The position numbers and the translations under genes are program-made. From Niallia sp. FSL W8-0635 (GTDB taxonomy: Bacteria > Bacillota > Bacilli > Bacillales > Cytobacillaceae): a DNA stretch of 64,000 bases. This document shows positions 1 to 8,115 of the stretch, piece by piece; position 1 is the first letter of the stretch, and each line of letters starts with the position of its first letter. The notes under the pieces were generated by a model. It did not search any database. It had not been told where the DNA came from and saw only the letters and a program-made list of their open reading frames with translations. The DNA lies in contig NZ_JBBOYD010000001.1 in NCBI RefSeq assembly GCF_038007965.1, positions 4,194,501 through 4,258,500 of the forward strand. Reading direction: 5' to 3'.

Positions 1-885
1 AAACCTTTCTGAAAAAATCCTACTTGATTGCCATCCATGCCCAAATATCTTATAAATTCCAGGAAAATCATTAAACGCTGCGAGCCCGTCATACCATCTT
101 AAAATTCTCCATTCAAAGGAATTTATTTGATCTGTATATTGATTCCCATAACTCATATTGAAGATTCTAGTAGTCATTAATAAACTCTCCGAAACTTTAA
201 ATACTATTAATAATAAAAATGAGATAATTGATATTCTTAATACTGTTCGTATTTTATCTCTACTTCTTAAAAAGTAATTAAAGACTAAAATTATTAATAA
301 CGTTATAAAAGATGTTCTAGCACCTGTTCCTAATAAAATCATTGCCATCATAAAAAAAATATATAAGTAATAGAAATTTTTATGTCTTTTGTATTCCTTA
401 TCAAAATTTAATTTTTCTAATATAAAGATAATAATTACTATTAAATATATAGAATAGAAATTAGGATGACTAAACAAACTTTCAACTCTACCAGAATCAC
501 CCAACATAATATATTGATATACACCCACGAAATTAAAAAGAAACGAGAACTTTATCAAATAAATTGATAAATCATACTTTCTCCATACTACAAAAACAAA
601 AATGGGAATATATAATATCACCCTAATAAACTGTCCAATATCATATTTATCATTCAATAAATAAAACACTACAGTTGGAATAGTAATACCTATACTAATG
701 AATAGTACTATAATAATAACCTTTTTATTCAAATCATTTGTTTTTTTTAACATAAATGGTAAATAAAACACAACTATAATGTAGGATATTAAAATAAGAC
801 TACCATATTTAAATAAAAAAAAGCTTCTAAACTCTGGATTTAACGGTGATAATAATCCATAAAAAACACCCGTTAAAAATGTCAT
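1..885 (-). CDS. O-antigen polymerase/ligase-like membrane protein (Wzy), 3' end outside window
   Basis: An open frame of 295 codons runs from ATG at 885 to the window edge without a stop, so the C-terminus is missing. AGGAG lies about 8 bases upstream. The product is a chain of hydrophobic segments with short polar loops. It ends at the edge in a soluble-looking stretch containing FGHGWQSS, the kind of loop seen in Wzy_C/O-antigen ligase-type proteins. It is the last visible gene of the exopolysaccharide operon, where a repeat-unit polymerase is expected. The family call rests on topology and context; a flippase is less likely. The base composition is very AT-rich. Confidence 0.7.
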   Translation of the reverse strand, partial: MTFLTGVFYGLLSPLNPEFRSFFLFKYGSLILISYIIVVFYLPFMLKKTNDLNKKVIIIVLFISIGITIPTVVFYLLNDKYDIGQFIRVILYIPIFVFVVWRKYDLSIYLIKFSFLFNFVGVYQYIMLGDSGRVESLFSHPNFYSIYLIVIIIFILEKLNFDKEYKRHKNFYYLYIFFMMAMILLGTGARTSFITLLIILVFNYFLRSRDKIRTVLRISIISFLLLIVFKVSESLLMTTRIFNMSYGNQYTDQINSFEWRILRWYDGLAAFNDFPGIYKIFGHGWQSSRIFSERF

Positions 886-932
886 TTTTTTACTCCTAAT
901 TAATTTATTTGATATTCTTTTTTTATAAAGTA

Positions 933-1538
933 TTATTTATCAAAATTCCACTCATCTGTCTTATTGGATAACATTGAAGGAAACAATAAATTCTCTGAGC
1001 CATTATTATTAATCATTTTTGCTGGGACTCCAGCAATAGTCTTGTTAGGAATTATGAAAGACTTATTAACAACAGAATTTGCCCCAATTGCAATTCCGTC
1101 CGCAATAATTATATCTCCATATATTTTAGCACCTGGACCAATATAAACATTATCACCTATTTGCGGTACCTGAGCAAAATTATCGTTCGCAGTACCAATA
1201 TTTGTACACGCATGTAATCTACAATTTTTCCCCACTCTAGCCTTACCGTTAACTACAATAGTACCTCTATGTGCAATTGATAATCCGGGACCAAAGACAT
1301 TAACAGGGATATCAAAACCTAATGATTTTGATATCTTATGAAATCTATATTTAATATATAAGATATAAATTTTATTAAAAAAACCTTTTTTACAATTTAA
1401 ATAATACTCTAATTTTCTTAATATCCTTTCAAATCTCCAAATGTCATCTACAATTGGTCGAGGGAATCTACTTTTAATATTCAACGCTTTTTTGTCAGCC
1501 ATTAAATATTTTTTATAATCACTTTTATTTTTTATCAA
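933..1538 (-). CDS. Serine-acetyltransferase-like hexapeptide O-acetyltransferase
   Basis: This is a left-handed beta-helix acyltransferase of the CysE/EPS type. Hexapeptide repeats occupy roughly residues 80-175, including the stretches GKNCRLHACTNIG and IGDNVYIGPGAKIYGDI and the closing AGVPAK motif. I chose a TTG start at 1538, six bases after AGGTGGAG, because relatives begin MIK(S/N)K.DY; a GTG at 1550 is the alternative. The enzyme probably acetylates a sugar of the exopolysaccharide or an activated precursor. It sits between the polymerase and a GT4 glycosyltransferase in the same operon. Its position argues against a housekeeping role in cysteine synthesis. Confidence 0.8.
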   Translation of the reverse strand: MIKNKSDYKKYLMADKKALNIKSRFPRPIVDDIWRFERILRKLEYYLNCKKGFFNKIYILYIKYRFHKISKSLGFDIPVNVFGPGLSIAHRGTIVVNGKARVGKNCRLHACTNIGTANDNFAQVPQIGDNVYIGPGAKIYGDIIIADGIAIGANSVVNKSFIIPNKTIAGVPAKMINNNGSENLLFPSMLSNKTDEWNFDK

Positions 1539-1565
1539 TTCAAACTCCACCTAAACTTCCATTTT

Positions 1566-2624
1566 TCATTTTGAAATTTCACCGTATAATCCAATCAAAT
1601 CCTCCAAAGAATTATATATATTATAATTCTTCTTAATTTCTTCGAAATTATTATTAGCCATTTTATTTTGAAGTTCTATCTCGTTTAGTAATGTTACAAT
1701 TTTATTTGCCAAAGAATCAATATCCCCTGGTTTAATTAAATAACCGTTTACTCCATTTTTTATGACAGTTGGGATAGATCCTACCTCCGTAGATATTACA
1801 GGTATTCCATAACTCATAGCCTCTAATATTGACATAGGCATACCCTCATTATAGGAAGGCAATACATATATAATACTTTTAATATATATGTCTTCAATAG
1901 TTTCTTCTGACGAAACCCAACCTGGAATCAAAAACATTTCGTTTAGTGATAAAGTATTTATTTTTCTTTTAATATTATTTATCTCTCCATCGCCAGCTAA
2001 TACAAATTTATATTTATTATCGATTTTCCCCTTTAAAGTGCTTGCTACATCTATTAAGTCATATGATCCTTTTCTTTTAGAAAGTAACCCCATACATGTG
2101 ATTAAGTATTTCTCTTCGGAATTGCAAATCTTCTCTTTCGGAAATACAGCGTTGTTTAATACAACCACTCTTGTATCACAAATAGATTTATAATAGGTTT
2201 CCCATTCTTCTCCTAAAGCAAGAATTACAGTTGCTTTATTTAAAGTTCTTACTATTAAAGTTTTTTGTTTACTAGTAGATCTATCGTAATAATCCTTAAA
2301 CTGTGATCCATGCATATGCAATATTATGGGTATCCTTTTTTTATTCAAAATATTTATTATTAGTCTTTTTCTGTGAAAACTTCCTTTATATGACATGTGT
2401 ATGTGTGCAACATCATATTTTTTATTATATATATTTATATTGATATATAATTCAAAAAATTTAATTATAAAATATATTATCTTAACTAAATGATTTCCAC
2501 CGATATATGTCGGTAAATAAGTGAAATTCACTTTATTACCTATTCCAGCTTTTATATAATTTTTAACTACTCTGGTTATTCCTCCAGAAACCTTTAAGTG
2601 CGATCCAATCATTAGTACATTCAT
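1566..2624 (-). CDS. Glycosyltransferase family 4
   Basis: This is a GT-B fold glycosyltransferase of about 352 residues. The N-terminal lobe starts with a Rossmann strand and glycine loop (MIGSHLKVSGGI). The C-lobe carries the usual YNEGMPMSILEAMSYGIPVI motif, with the glutamates that contact the nucleotide-sugar ribose and phosphates. The ATG at 2624 is preferred over upstream TTG codons because AGGTGA lies 8 bases before it. It presumably adds one sugar to the undecaprenyl-linked repeat unit at the cytoplasmic face. Donor and linkage cannot be read from sequence. Confidence 0.88.
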   Translation of the reverse strand: MNVLMIGSHLKVSGGITRVVKNYIKAGIGNKVNFTYLPTYIGGNHLVKIIYFIIKFFELYININIYNKKYDVAHIHMSYKGSFHRKRLIINILNKKRIPIILHMHGSQFKDYYDRSTSKQKTLIVRTLNKATVILALGEEWETYYKSICDTRVVVLNNAVFPKEKICNSEEKYLITCMGLLSKRKGSYDLIDVASTLKGKIDNKYKFVLAGDGEINNIKRKINTLSLNEMFLIPGWVSSEETIEDIYIKSIIYVLPSYNEGMPMSILEAMSYGIPVISTEVGSIPTVIKNGVNGYLIKPGDIDSLANKIVTLLNEIELQNKMANNNFEEIKKNYNIYNSLEDLIGLYGEISK

Positions 2625-2667
2625 TTTACTGTTCACCTTTTCCAACAATCTAATAATTATTGAGATA

Positions 2668-3150
2668 TTATAACCTTTCGATGAATTCTTGAATAAGATT
2701 TATAATATTATTTGTATTAGACTTATAATCATTAAAATTGATATATTTGATTTCATTTAAAGCCTTTTCTAAATATTCAATTTCTTTTAACCCATATATT
2801 AAATTTGATTTTTCAAATTGCTCTACTATATCAAACTGATGATTATCAACATGCTCTCCATATTCAGCCAGTCTAGGAACTGCGATAACTTTTTTCTTAG
2901 ACTTAACTCCGTTAATTATTGCACCTGTTCCACCATGAGTTAACAATACATTACAATTCTTTACCATTTTTACAAATTCATCGTTATTCAAAAATTGCTT
3001 ATATTTATATAATTTCGGTTGGTAGTTCGAATGACCTGATTGAGCGAAAACATCATCGGGTTGTATTACATTTTTCTCTATTAATTTATCAATTTCAATC
3101 AATAATCTATTGAATTGAAATTTTTGAGAACCAACTGTAACAAATATCAA
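2668..3150 (-). CDS. Alg13-like glycosyltransferase catalytic subunit (PssE/Cps14G type)
   Basis: This 160-residue protein corresponds to the C-terminal half of a GT28-type enzyme. It begins IFVTVGSQ.FQFNRLL and contains LLTHGGTGAI followed by KKVIAVPRLAEYGEHVDNHQ, the UDP-sugar-binding region of Alg13/MurG-like proteins. A TTG start follows GGAGGAGG. It overlaps the stop of the upstream Alg14-like gene by 4 bp, so the two subunits are probably translationally coupled. The pair is expected to form one membrane-associated transferase that adds the second sugar of the repeat unit. Confidence 0.87.
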   Translation of the reverse strand: MIFVTVGSQKFQFNRLLIEIDKLIEKNVIQPDDVFAQSGHSNYQPKLYKYKQFLNNDEFVKMVKNCNVLLTHGGTGAIINGVKSKKKVIAVPRLAEYGEHVDNHQFDIVEQFEKSNLIYGLKEIEYLEKALNEIKYINFNDYKSNTNNIINLIQEFIERL

Positions 3151-3602
3151 TATATTCCTCCTCCATACGTTGCTTTAGGATATAACTCTTTCAATTCTTC
3201 CCATTGTACTATGAAGAGATCGGCATATTTATACATTAATTTTCCTGTTAATGTTGATGAGTTTATTTTAGAAAATGACTCAATAAAAACTATCTTCTTT
3301 TTAAAAATTTTAGCTATAATACATATTGGTACTGTAGATAATGCACCTGTGGAAATAATAACATCTGGTTTTTCTTTTATATAAATATTTAAAGATATAA
3401 TAATTATATAAATAAATTTAATAATAAAAGACAACTCTTTTCTGTTAATCTGGGGAACTAAGTAACTATCTATACCTATAGAATTGAACTTATAGTTAGT
3501 TTTTTCAGTCAATATCACACTATCATATTTTTCCATAATAGGTCTTAGCATCATTATTTGTTCTAAGTGACCACCTGATGATGCTGTAAAACATAGCTTC
3601 AA
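3147..3602 (-). CDS. Alg14-like glycosyltransferase membrane-anchoring subunit (PssD/Cps14F type)
   Basis: The protein starts KLCFTASSGGHLEQIMMLRP, the signature N-terminus of the Alg14 family, and has a hydrophobic segment near residues 68-85 followed by KPDVIISTGA. It is 151 residues, the normal size. It starts with TTG, preceded at some distance by GGAGG. It docks the Alg13-like partner encoded immediately downstream to the membrane, so that the shared active site can act on a lipid-linked sugar. The 4-bp overlap with its partner supports coupled synthesis. Confidence 0.87.
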   Translation of the reverse strand: MKLCFTASSGGHLEQIMMLRPIMEKYDSVILTEKTNYKFNSIGIDSYLVPQINRKELSFIIKFIYIIIISLNIYIKEKPDVIISTGALSTVPICIIAKIFKKKIVFIESFSKINSSTLTGKLMYKYADLFIVQWEELKELYPKATYGGGIY

Positions 3603-3637
3603 ATGAATTCAAACCTCCTCAGTATTTTAACTAACTT

Positions 3638-4312
3638 TTAATATGCATCTTTTGATCCGAACAGTACAACTACAGTTTTCATTAATATAATAAAATCAAC
3701 TAATAAAGAACGTTTCCTAATATATTCCAAATCTAGTTCTACCATCTCTTTGAATCCTATATTACTTCTCCCACTAACCTGCCAAAGCCCCGTACACCCC
3801 GGCGTCACTAACAACCTCTGCTTATCATAAGCAGAATACTCCGCAACCTCCCTAGGAAGTGGCGGTCTAGGCCCAACCAAACTCATATCCCCTCTAAACA
3901 CATTAAACAACTGCGGCAATTCATCCACACTAGTCTTCCGAATAAACTTCCCAATCTTCGTAACCCTCGGATCATCCTTCATCTTAAACATCGCACCAGA
4001 AACCTCATTCAAAGCCAATAACTCTTTCAACCGCTCCTCCGCATCCGAAGCCATCGACCGAAACTTATACATATAAAACTCTTTCCCATCTTTCCCCACT
4101 CTCAATTGCTTAAAGAAAACTTTCCCCTTTGGATCCTCTAATTTGATCAATAGCGCAATAATAATAAAAAGAATACTTAGCACAACCAAGCCACATAATG
4201 AACCAATGATGTCTATCGCTCTTTTCATTACAAGGTAGCTACGAGCTGTATTTACAGATATATTCTTTTTCTTTTCCAAATACAGAGATTGATCCTTATA
4301 AAACTCAGACAT
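3638..4312 (-). CDS. Initiating sugar-phosphate transferase (monotopic phosphoglycosyl transferase)
   Basis: This is a bacterial sugar transferase (PF02397 type) of about 224 residues. One re-entrant hydrophobic helix (near residues 30-55) follows KRAIDIIGS. Then come FRSM, the catalytic Asp-Glu pair in TSVDELPQ, and the MSLVGPRPPLP and GCTGLWQVSGR motifs. It lacks the polytopic N-terminal domain of WbaP-type enzymes. It transfers a sugar phosphate from a UDP-sugar to undecaprenyl phosphate and so starts repeat-unit synthesis. ATG at 4312 is favoured over 4318 because AGGTGG would be too close to the latter. Codon and base composition change within this gene, as noted in the findings. Confidence 0.9.
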   Translation of the reverse strand: MSEFYKDQSLYLEKKKNISVNTARSYLVMKRAIDIIGSLCGLVVLSILFIIIALLIKLEDPKGKVFFKQLRVGKDGKEFYMYKFRSMASDAEERLKELLALNEVSGAMFKMKDDPRVTKIGKFIRKTSVDELPQLFNVFRGDMSLVGPRPPLPREVAEYSAYDKQRLLVTPGCTGLWQVSGRSNIGFKEMVELDLEYIRKRSLLVDFIILMKTVVVLFGSKDAY

Positions 4313-4374
4313 CACCATACCACCTATCTTCCCTTAATTTTTCTGTCTACTTATCTTCTCTCTATGTATCTGTC

Positions 4375-4426
4375 AGATAACTAGCGATAAAATATATTTA
4401 CTTTTACATTCTATCGTTAGTTATCT
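4375..4426 (-). repeat. 15-bp inverted repeat in the exopolysaccharide operon
   Basis: The arms 4375-4389 and 4412-4426 match at 14 of 15 positions around a 22-base loop. They lie in the 122-bp gap between the phosphatase and initiating-transferase genes. No uridine run follows on the transcribed strand, so it is not a canonical terminator. A processing site, attenuator or stabilising stem-loop is possible. Confidence 0.6.
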
Positions 4427-4440
4427 AGTAAACTTCCTTA

Positions 4441-5205
4441 TTAAAAAATCCCCAAAAACTTCTTTCTCTGTATACGTTCAGGAACCTCTTTTATCACGTT
4501 TTTATCTTCCAAAAGCAACTCCCCATTCTCTTTAAAAAGATAAACATAATCCACCCCAAAGTTCTCTTCCACCACATCTAAACCTTCCATCATCTTATAA
4601 CTACGATTATGGACATTATGGGCATCTGACGCTAGAAAGTGCGTTAAATTATGCTCAATCAACTGCTCCGAAAACTTCTTCACATTCTTCCCAAAATAAC
4701 CAGCCACACTAGAAGCCGTCACTTGCGTCAACGCCCCATTCTTCACAAATTGATAAAGGAGATCTGACTTTTCTTGCAATTCTTTATTTCTCTCTGGATG
4801 TACAATAATAGGAATGATTCCCTCTGTTTGCAGTTCATACAATAATCTCTCTGCATATCGTGGAACAGAGGAAGAAGGAAACTCAATGAAAAGGTATTTT
4901 GTATGATTAAGTGTTAGAATTTCTTCCTTATAATAGTCTTCTAACACTTCCCCATAAATTCTCACTTCCTGTCCGGGAAGTATCGTAAGAGGAATATTTT
5001 CTTGTTTTAAAACGGTGTTTAAGTCATTTACTTTTGTAAGAATAGAAGATTTCGAATTACTAAACTGATTATTCTTATGATGAGGTGTAGCGATAATTGT
5101 TGTTATCCCTTCTTTCACAGCGGCATTTGCCATCGCTACACTATCTTCAATTGTCGCTGCCCCATCATCAACCCCAGGTAATATATGACAGTGGATATCA
5201 ATCAT
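4441..5205 (-). CDS. PHP-family protein-tyrosine phosphatase (YwqE/CpsB type)
   Basis: This is a 254-residue polymerase-and-histidinol-phosphatase fold protein. The metal ligands are visible as MIDIHCHILPGVDDG at the N-terminus, ATPHH near residue 43, and VHPERN and ASDAHN later. In Firmicutes these manganese-dependent phosphatases dephosphorylate the BY-kinase encoded next to them and tune polymer length or amount. It is encoded 122 bp downstream of its likely partner kinase. The start is ATG at 5205 with GAGAGGGG upstream. The length is normal for the family. Confidence 0.92.
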   Translation of the reverse strand: MIDIHCHILPGVDDGAATIEDSVAMANAAVKEGITTIIATPHHKNNQFSNSKSSILTKVNDLNTVLKQENIPLTILPGQEVRIYGEVLEDYYKEEILTLNHTKYLFIEFPSSSVPRYAERLLYELQTEGIIPIIVHPERNKELQEKSDLLYQFVKNGALTQVTASSVAGYFGKNVKKFSEQLIEHNLTHFLASDAHNVHNRSYKMMEGLDVVEENFGVDYVYLFKENGELLLEDKNVIKEVPERIQRKKFLGIF

Positions 5206-5327
5206 CGTGCTACCCCTCTCTATTTTTTTACTAATCTTTTATTATTTTCCTATAACAATATAAAATAGTACCATTGAACTATTTATTCGTAAATAGCGAA
5301 GAATGTCGAATCCTGACTAATAAATTG

Positions 5328-6035
5328 TCAATTTGTTCCATAATAATAATAATCACCTTTTTTGTCGGCTTTTTTATTATTTAATACAACTCCTAATATT
5401 TTCCCGGAAGTCACTGAAAGCTTTTCCTTCGTTTTAACAACCGCTTCTTTATCCGTTGTGCCACTACTAACAACTAAAATACTTCCATGACAAAGATTAG
5501 CGAGCACTTGTGCATCTGTAACAGCTAATACTGGTGGTGTATCAAATAAAACAATATCAAACTCTTCAAGAGCCCGTTCTAAAAAATGTTCCATCGCACG
5601 AGAGCCTAATAACTCAGAAGGATTCGGCGGAATTGGACCACTAGGTAAAACATACAGATTCTTCTCATCATTTTCCTGCACAGCCTCCATTAAGCCTAGC
5701 TGATTAGTTAGAACAGATGTTAACCCAGTTGTATTATTCAAGTTAAACGTATAATGAACAGTCGGTTTCCGTAAATCAGCATCTACCAATAAAACGGTCT
5801 TTCCTTGCTGTGCAAAAACAATCGCTAAGTTCGCTGCTGTCGTCGATTTCCCTTCTCCAGGTCCTGAAGATGTCACTAAGATAGAACGAATTTCTTCATC
5901 GATACTAGAATAAAGGATATTTGTACGAATGGTTCGGTATTGCTCAGAAATAGGAGATCTTGGATCATATTTTGTGATAAGCTTTCTTCTATTTAAGGAT
6001 AAACCGCCTTTTTTTGCTCTCTTACTTGCTGCCAA
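5328..6035 (-). CDS. CpsD/CapB-family protein-tyrosine kinase (BY-kinase)
   Basis: This is a cytoplasmic BY-kinase with Walker A SSGPGEGKST (about residues 56-66), Walker A' LLVDADLRKP, Walker B IVLFDTPPV and a C-terminal tyrosine cluster (GDYYYYG) for autophosphorylation. A longer frame begins at 6116. However, GGGGGGA followed after five bases by TTG at 6035 gives a 235-residue protein whose N-terminus (MAASKRAKKGG, then DPRSPISEQYRTIRTN) matches the family. This start overlaps the end of the modulator gene by 14 bp, implying translational coupling. It works with the membrane modulator upstream and is opposed by the PHP phosphatase downstream. Confidence 0.93.
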   Translation of the reverse strand: MAASKRAKKGGLSLNRRKLITKYDPRSPISEQYRTIRTNILYSSIDEEIRSILVTSSGPGEGKSTTAANLAIVFAQQGKTVLLVDADLRKPTVHYTFNLNNTTGLTSVLTNQLGLMEAVQENDEKNLYVLPSGPIPPNPSELLGSRAMEHFLERALEEFDIVLFDTPPVLAVTDAQVLANLCHGSILVVSSGTTDKEAVVKTKEKLSVTSGKILGVVLNNKKADKKGDYYYYGTN

Positions 6036-6771
6036 GTAAATCCCCCCTACTACTTCTGCCTTTTTGATTGCCTCTCTGCTTTGCATCTTGACTTTCATCA
6101 ATGGTTGTAATGGCACCTAATACTGGTAAATCCAGCAATTTTTCAATATCTTGTTCTGTTTTCACTGTATTATCCAAGTATTCTAATAAAAATGCTAATC
6201 CTACCCCAATCATTAATCCTACTACTGCTGCAATCGCAATATTTAATGGAGGATTTGGGCTAATTGGTGCTTGATTCTCTTGATCTACCGCAAGTGGCAA
6301 TACTTTTACATTATCAATTGACATAATATTCTTAATTTCTTTTTCGAAAACCTCTGCCGTTTTATTCGCAATTTGCAACGCTACTGTTGGGTCAGAGTCC
6401 GTAACGGAAAGAGTCATTATCTGTGAATTTTGTGCACTTTCCACAGTAATTTTACTGTTCAGCTCTGGAACACTCATATCTAAATTTAATTCTTCTTTTA
6501 CATTATTTAAGATAGCCGCACTTTTTAGAATGACACTATATGTGCTAATCATTTGCACGTTTGCCTGTACTTCACCTGAATTAATGACAGCTGATGATTC
6601 ATCTTTCTTTTGGTTAACAAGAATCTGTGTCGAAGATTTATACTCCGGTGTAATAATAAAATAACTAACTACTCCACTAACAATCATCGCGATTAAAGTA
6701 AGGGAGATTATAAGCACTATGCGTTTCTTAAGTGTGTCGAATAATTCTTTCAAACTGATCGTTTCTTCCAT
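6022..6771 (-). CDS. Wzz/CpsC-family polysaccharide chain-length regulator and kinase modulator
   Basis: This 249-residue protein has a transmembrane helix near residues 18-40, an extracellular domain with a typical EYKSSTQILVNQK start, and a second helix near 178-200 preceded by the proline-rich QAPISPNPPLNIAIA. This is the Wzz/EpsA architecture that activates the separate BY-kinase and controls polymer length. It is the first gene of the minus-strand exopolysaccharide operon. The start is ATG at 6771 with GGAGG upstream. The 236-bp gap to the divergent gene at 7008 must hold the operon promoter, but I see no convincing -35/-10 pair there. Confidence 0.92.
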   Translation of the reverse strand: MEETISLKELFDTLKKRIVLIISLTLIAMIVSGVVSYFIITPEYKSSTQILVNQKKDESSAVINSGEVQANVQMISTYSVILKSAAILNNVKEELNLDMSVPELNSKITVESAQNSQIMTLSVTDSDPTVALQIANKTAEVFEKEIKNIMSIDNVKVLPLAVDQENQAPISPNPPLNIAIAAVVGLMIGVGLAFLLEYLDNTVKTEQDIEKLLDLPVLGAITTIDESQDAKQRGNQKGRSSRGDLLGSK

Positions 6772-7007
6772 GACTTCCTCCTAAAAAAAGATAAAAAACT
6801 AGTAATATTATATCATATATCATTGCATAATCTGTCATTTCTTGTCATAATTTTAATAGTGTTGAAATCTTATTACGAATAATACTATACCAATTAATTG
6901 ACATTTTTCCTATCTATATTTCAAAAAAGGGATAAATTCCCTGTCTATTCGACAATTTTACGGTATACTACTACCAAACTACTATATTTAATCTTCTGGA
7001 GGTTTAC

Positions 7008-7799
7008 ATGAAAGCAGCTATTATTTCTACTCTTTCCATTGTTCTCGTTGTTGTTCTAGTGATTGGCAATATACATTGGAATATCCGTGATGAAAGTCCT
7101 CTTTCTCCCATTCATTCTACTAATACTCCTAATGAAGAAGAGTCTGAGCCATACTTTAATCTTGATTACTATAAGAGCTATGCCGCCTTATGGCCAGAAC
7201 AAGCTCAAGAAGTTTTCGAGAAGAAATTAACGGATAAACAAAGATTTCGCATTTTACTCGTTGGTTCGGATGCTATTGGTGATCAAGATCTTGGCTTAAT
7301 CACTCCTTTAAAGGAAGTGTTGGCCAATAAATACGATCAATATGTAACAATAGAGAGTATTGTTTATGATGGGACTACATCGGATTATGTAAAGGATGAC
7401 GCCTATGAAGATCTGATAGACAAGAAACCAGATATGGTTATCTTCGAGCCTTTCTTGTTGCATGATAATAAGGAAAAATTCGATACTTCCCAAACGTTAG
7501 TAAACATCAATACGGTAATTAAAGCGACGAAAAAAGAGTTATCGGATGTTACATTTATTCTGATGCCAGCACATCAGTTGTATAATGCGAATCTCTATCC
7601 TATGCAAGTGAGTGATATTCAGAAATATGCAGAGGCACAGGACATTCCTTTCTGGAACCACTGGGAAGTTTGGCCAGATGGCAAGGATGAAAAAGTAAAG
7701 GATTATTACGAAGAACTAGATGATAATACATCGATTGCAAATGAACAAGGCTTTGAGCTTTGGAGCAATTACCTAACTAAAAAGCTTATTGCCGACTAA
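7008..7799 (+). CDS. Membrane-anchored SGNH/GDSL-hydrolase-like protein
   Basis: An N-terminal hydrophobic helix (residues 3-22) is followed by an extracytoplasmic domain of about 240 residues. LVGSDAIGDQDLG near residue 83 resembles SGNH block I, with GSD in place of GDS. DMVIFEPFLLHDN and FILMPAHQLYNANLY resemble later blocks, and the C-terminus has FWNHWEVWP. Such proteins occur beside exopolysaccharide loci and may remove or transfer acyl groups on the polymer. It is divergent from the exopolysaccharide operon, and CTGGAGG precedes the ATG. Activity is inferred; the catalytic triad was not fully assigned. Confidence 0.72.
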   Translation: MKAAIISTLSIVLVVVLVIGNIHWNIRDESPLSPIHSTNTPNEEESEPYFNLDYYKSYAALWPEQAQEVFEKKLTDKQRFRILLVGSDAIGDQDLGLITPLKEVLANKYDQYVTIESIVYDGTTSDYVKDDAYEDLIDKKPDMVIFEPFLLHDNKEKFDTSQTLVNINTVIKATKKELSDVTFILMPAHQLYNANLYPMQVSDIQKYAEAQDIPFWNHWEVWPDGKDEKVKDYYEELDDNTSIANEQGFELWSNYLTKKLIAD

Positions 7800-7847
7800 T
7801 ATCAAAAGGCCATATAATGATGGATTCTTTATATGACCTTACTTTCT

Positions 7848-7872
7848 AAGCGAGGAATACTCGCTTTTTCTT
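7848..7872 (+). terminator. Rho-independent terminator after the SGNH-like gene
   Basis: A 7-bp perfect stem AAGCGAG/CTCGCTT with a 5-base loop is followed by TTTTTC. A second inverted repeat with arms around 7805-7816 and 7830-7842 lies just upstream. The rest of the 7800-8115 gap is AT-rich, with no gene that I can see. Confidence 0.85.
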
Positions 7873-8115
7873 TTCGTTCTATATAACGTACAATCATCAT
7901 ATCATACTTTTTGAATATTCGTAAATACCAAATTGCAACAAATAAAAATGTAAGCGCATCCTAGTTTCTTCTATTATATTAGGTAATTATTTTCTATATT
8001 GAGTTATTGTAATAGATGATTGTTAATTCTATGTTAAGCAAATATTAATTCTATATTTTCCAGAGCTAGTTTATTCTATCTTCACCTATAAAAAAAGGGA
8101 TATACCCTCACCACT

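Noticed and set aside
4319..4440. EAR antitermination RNA
   Set aside because: The position is suggestive, but I could not identify the conserved EAR structure by eye. Only the inverted repeat is reported.
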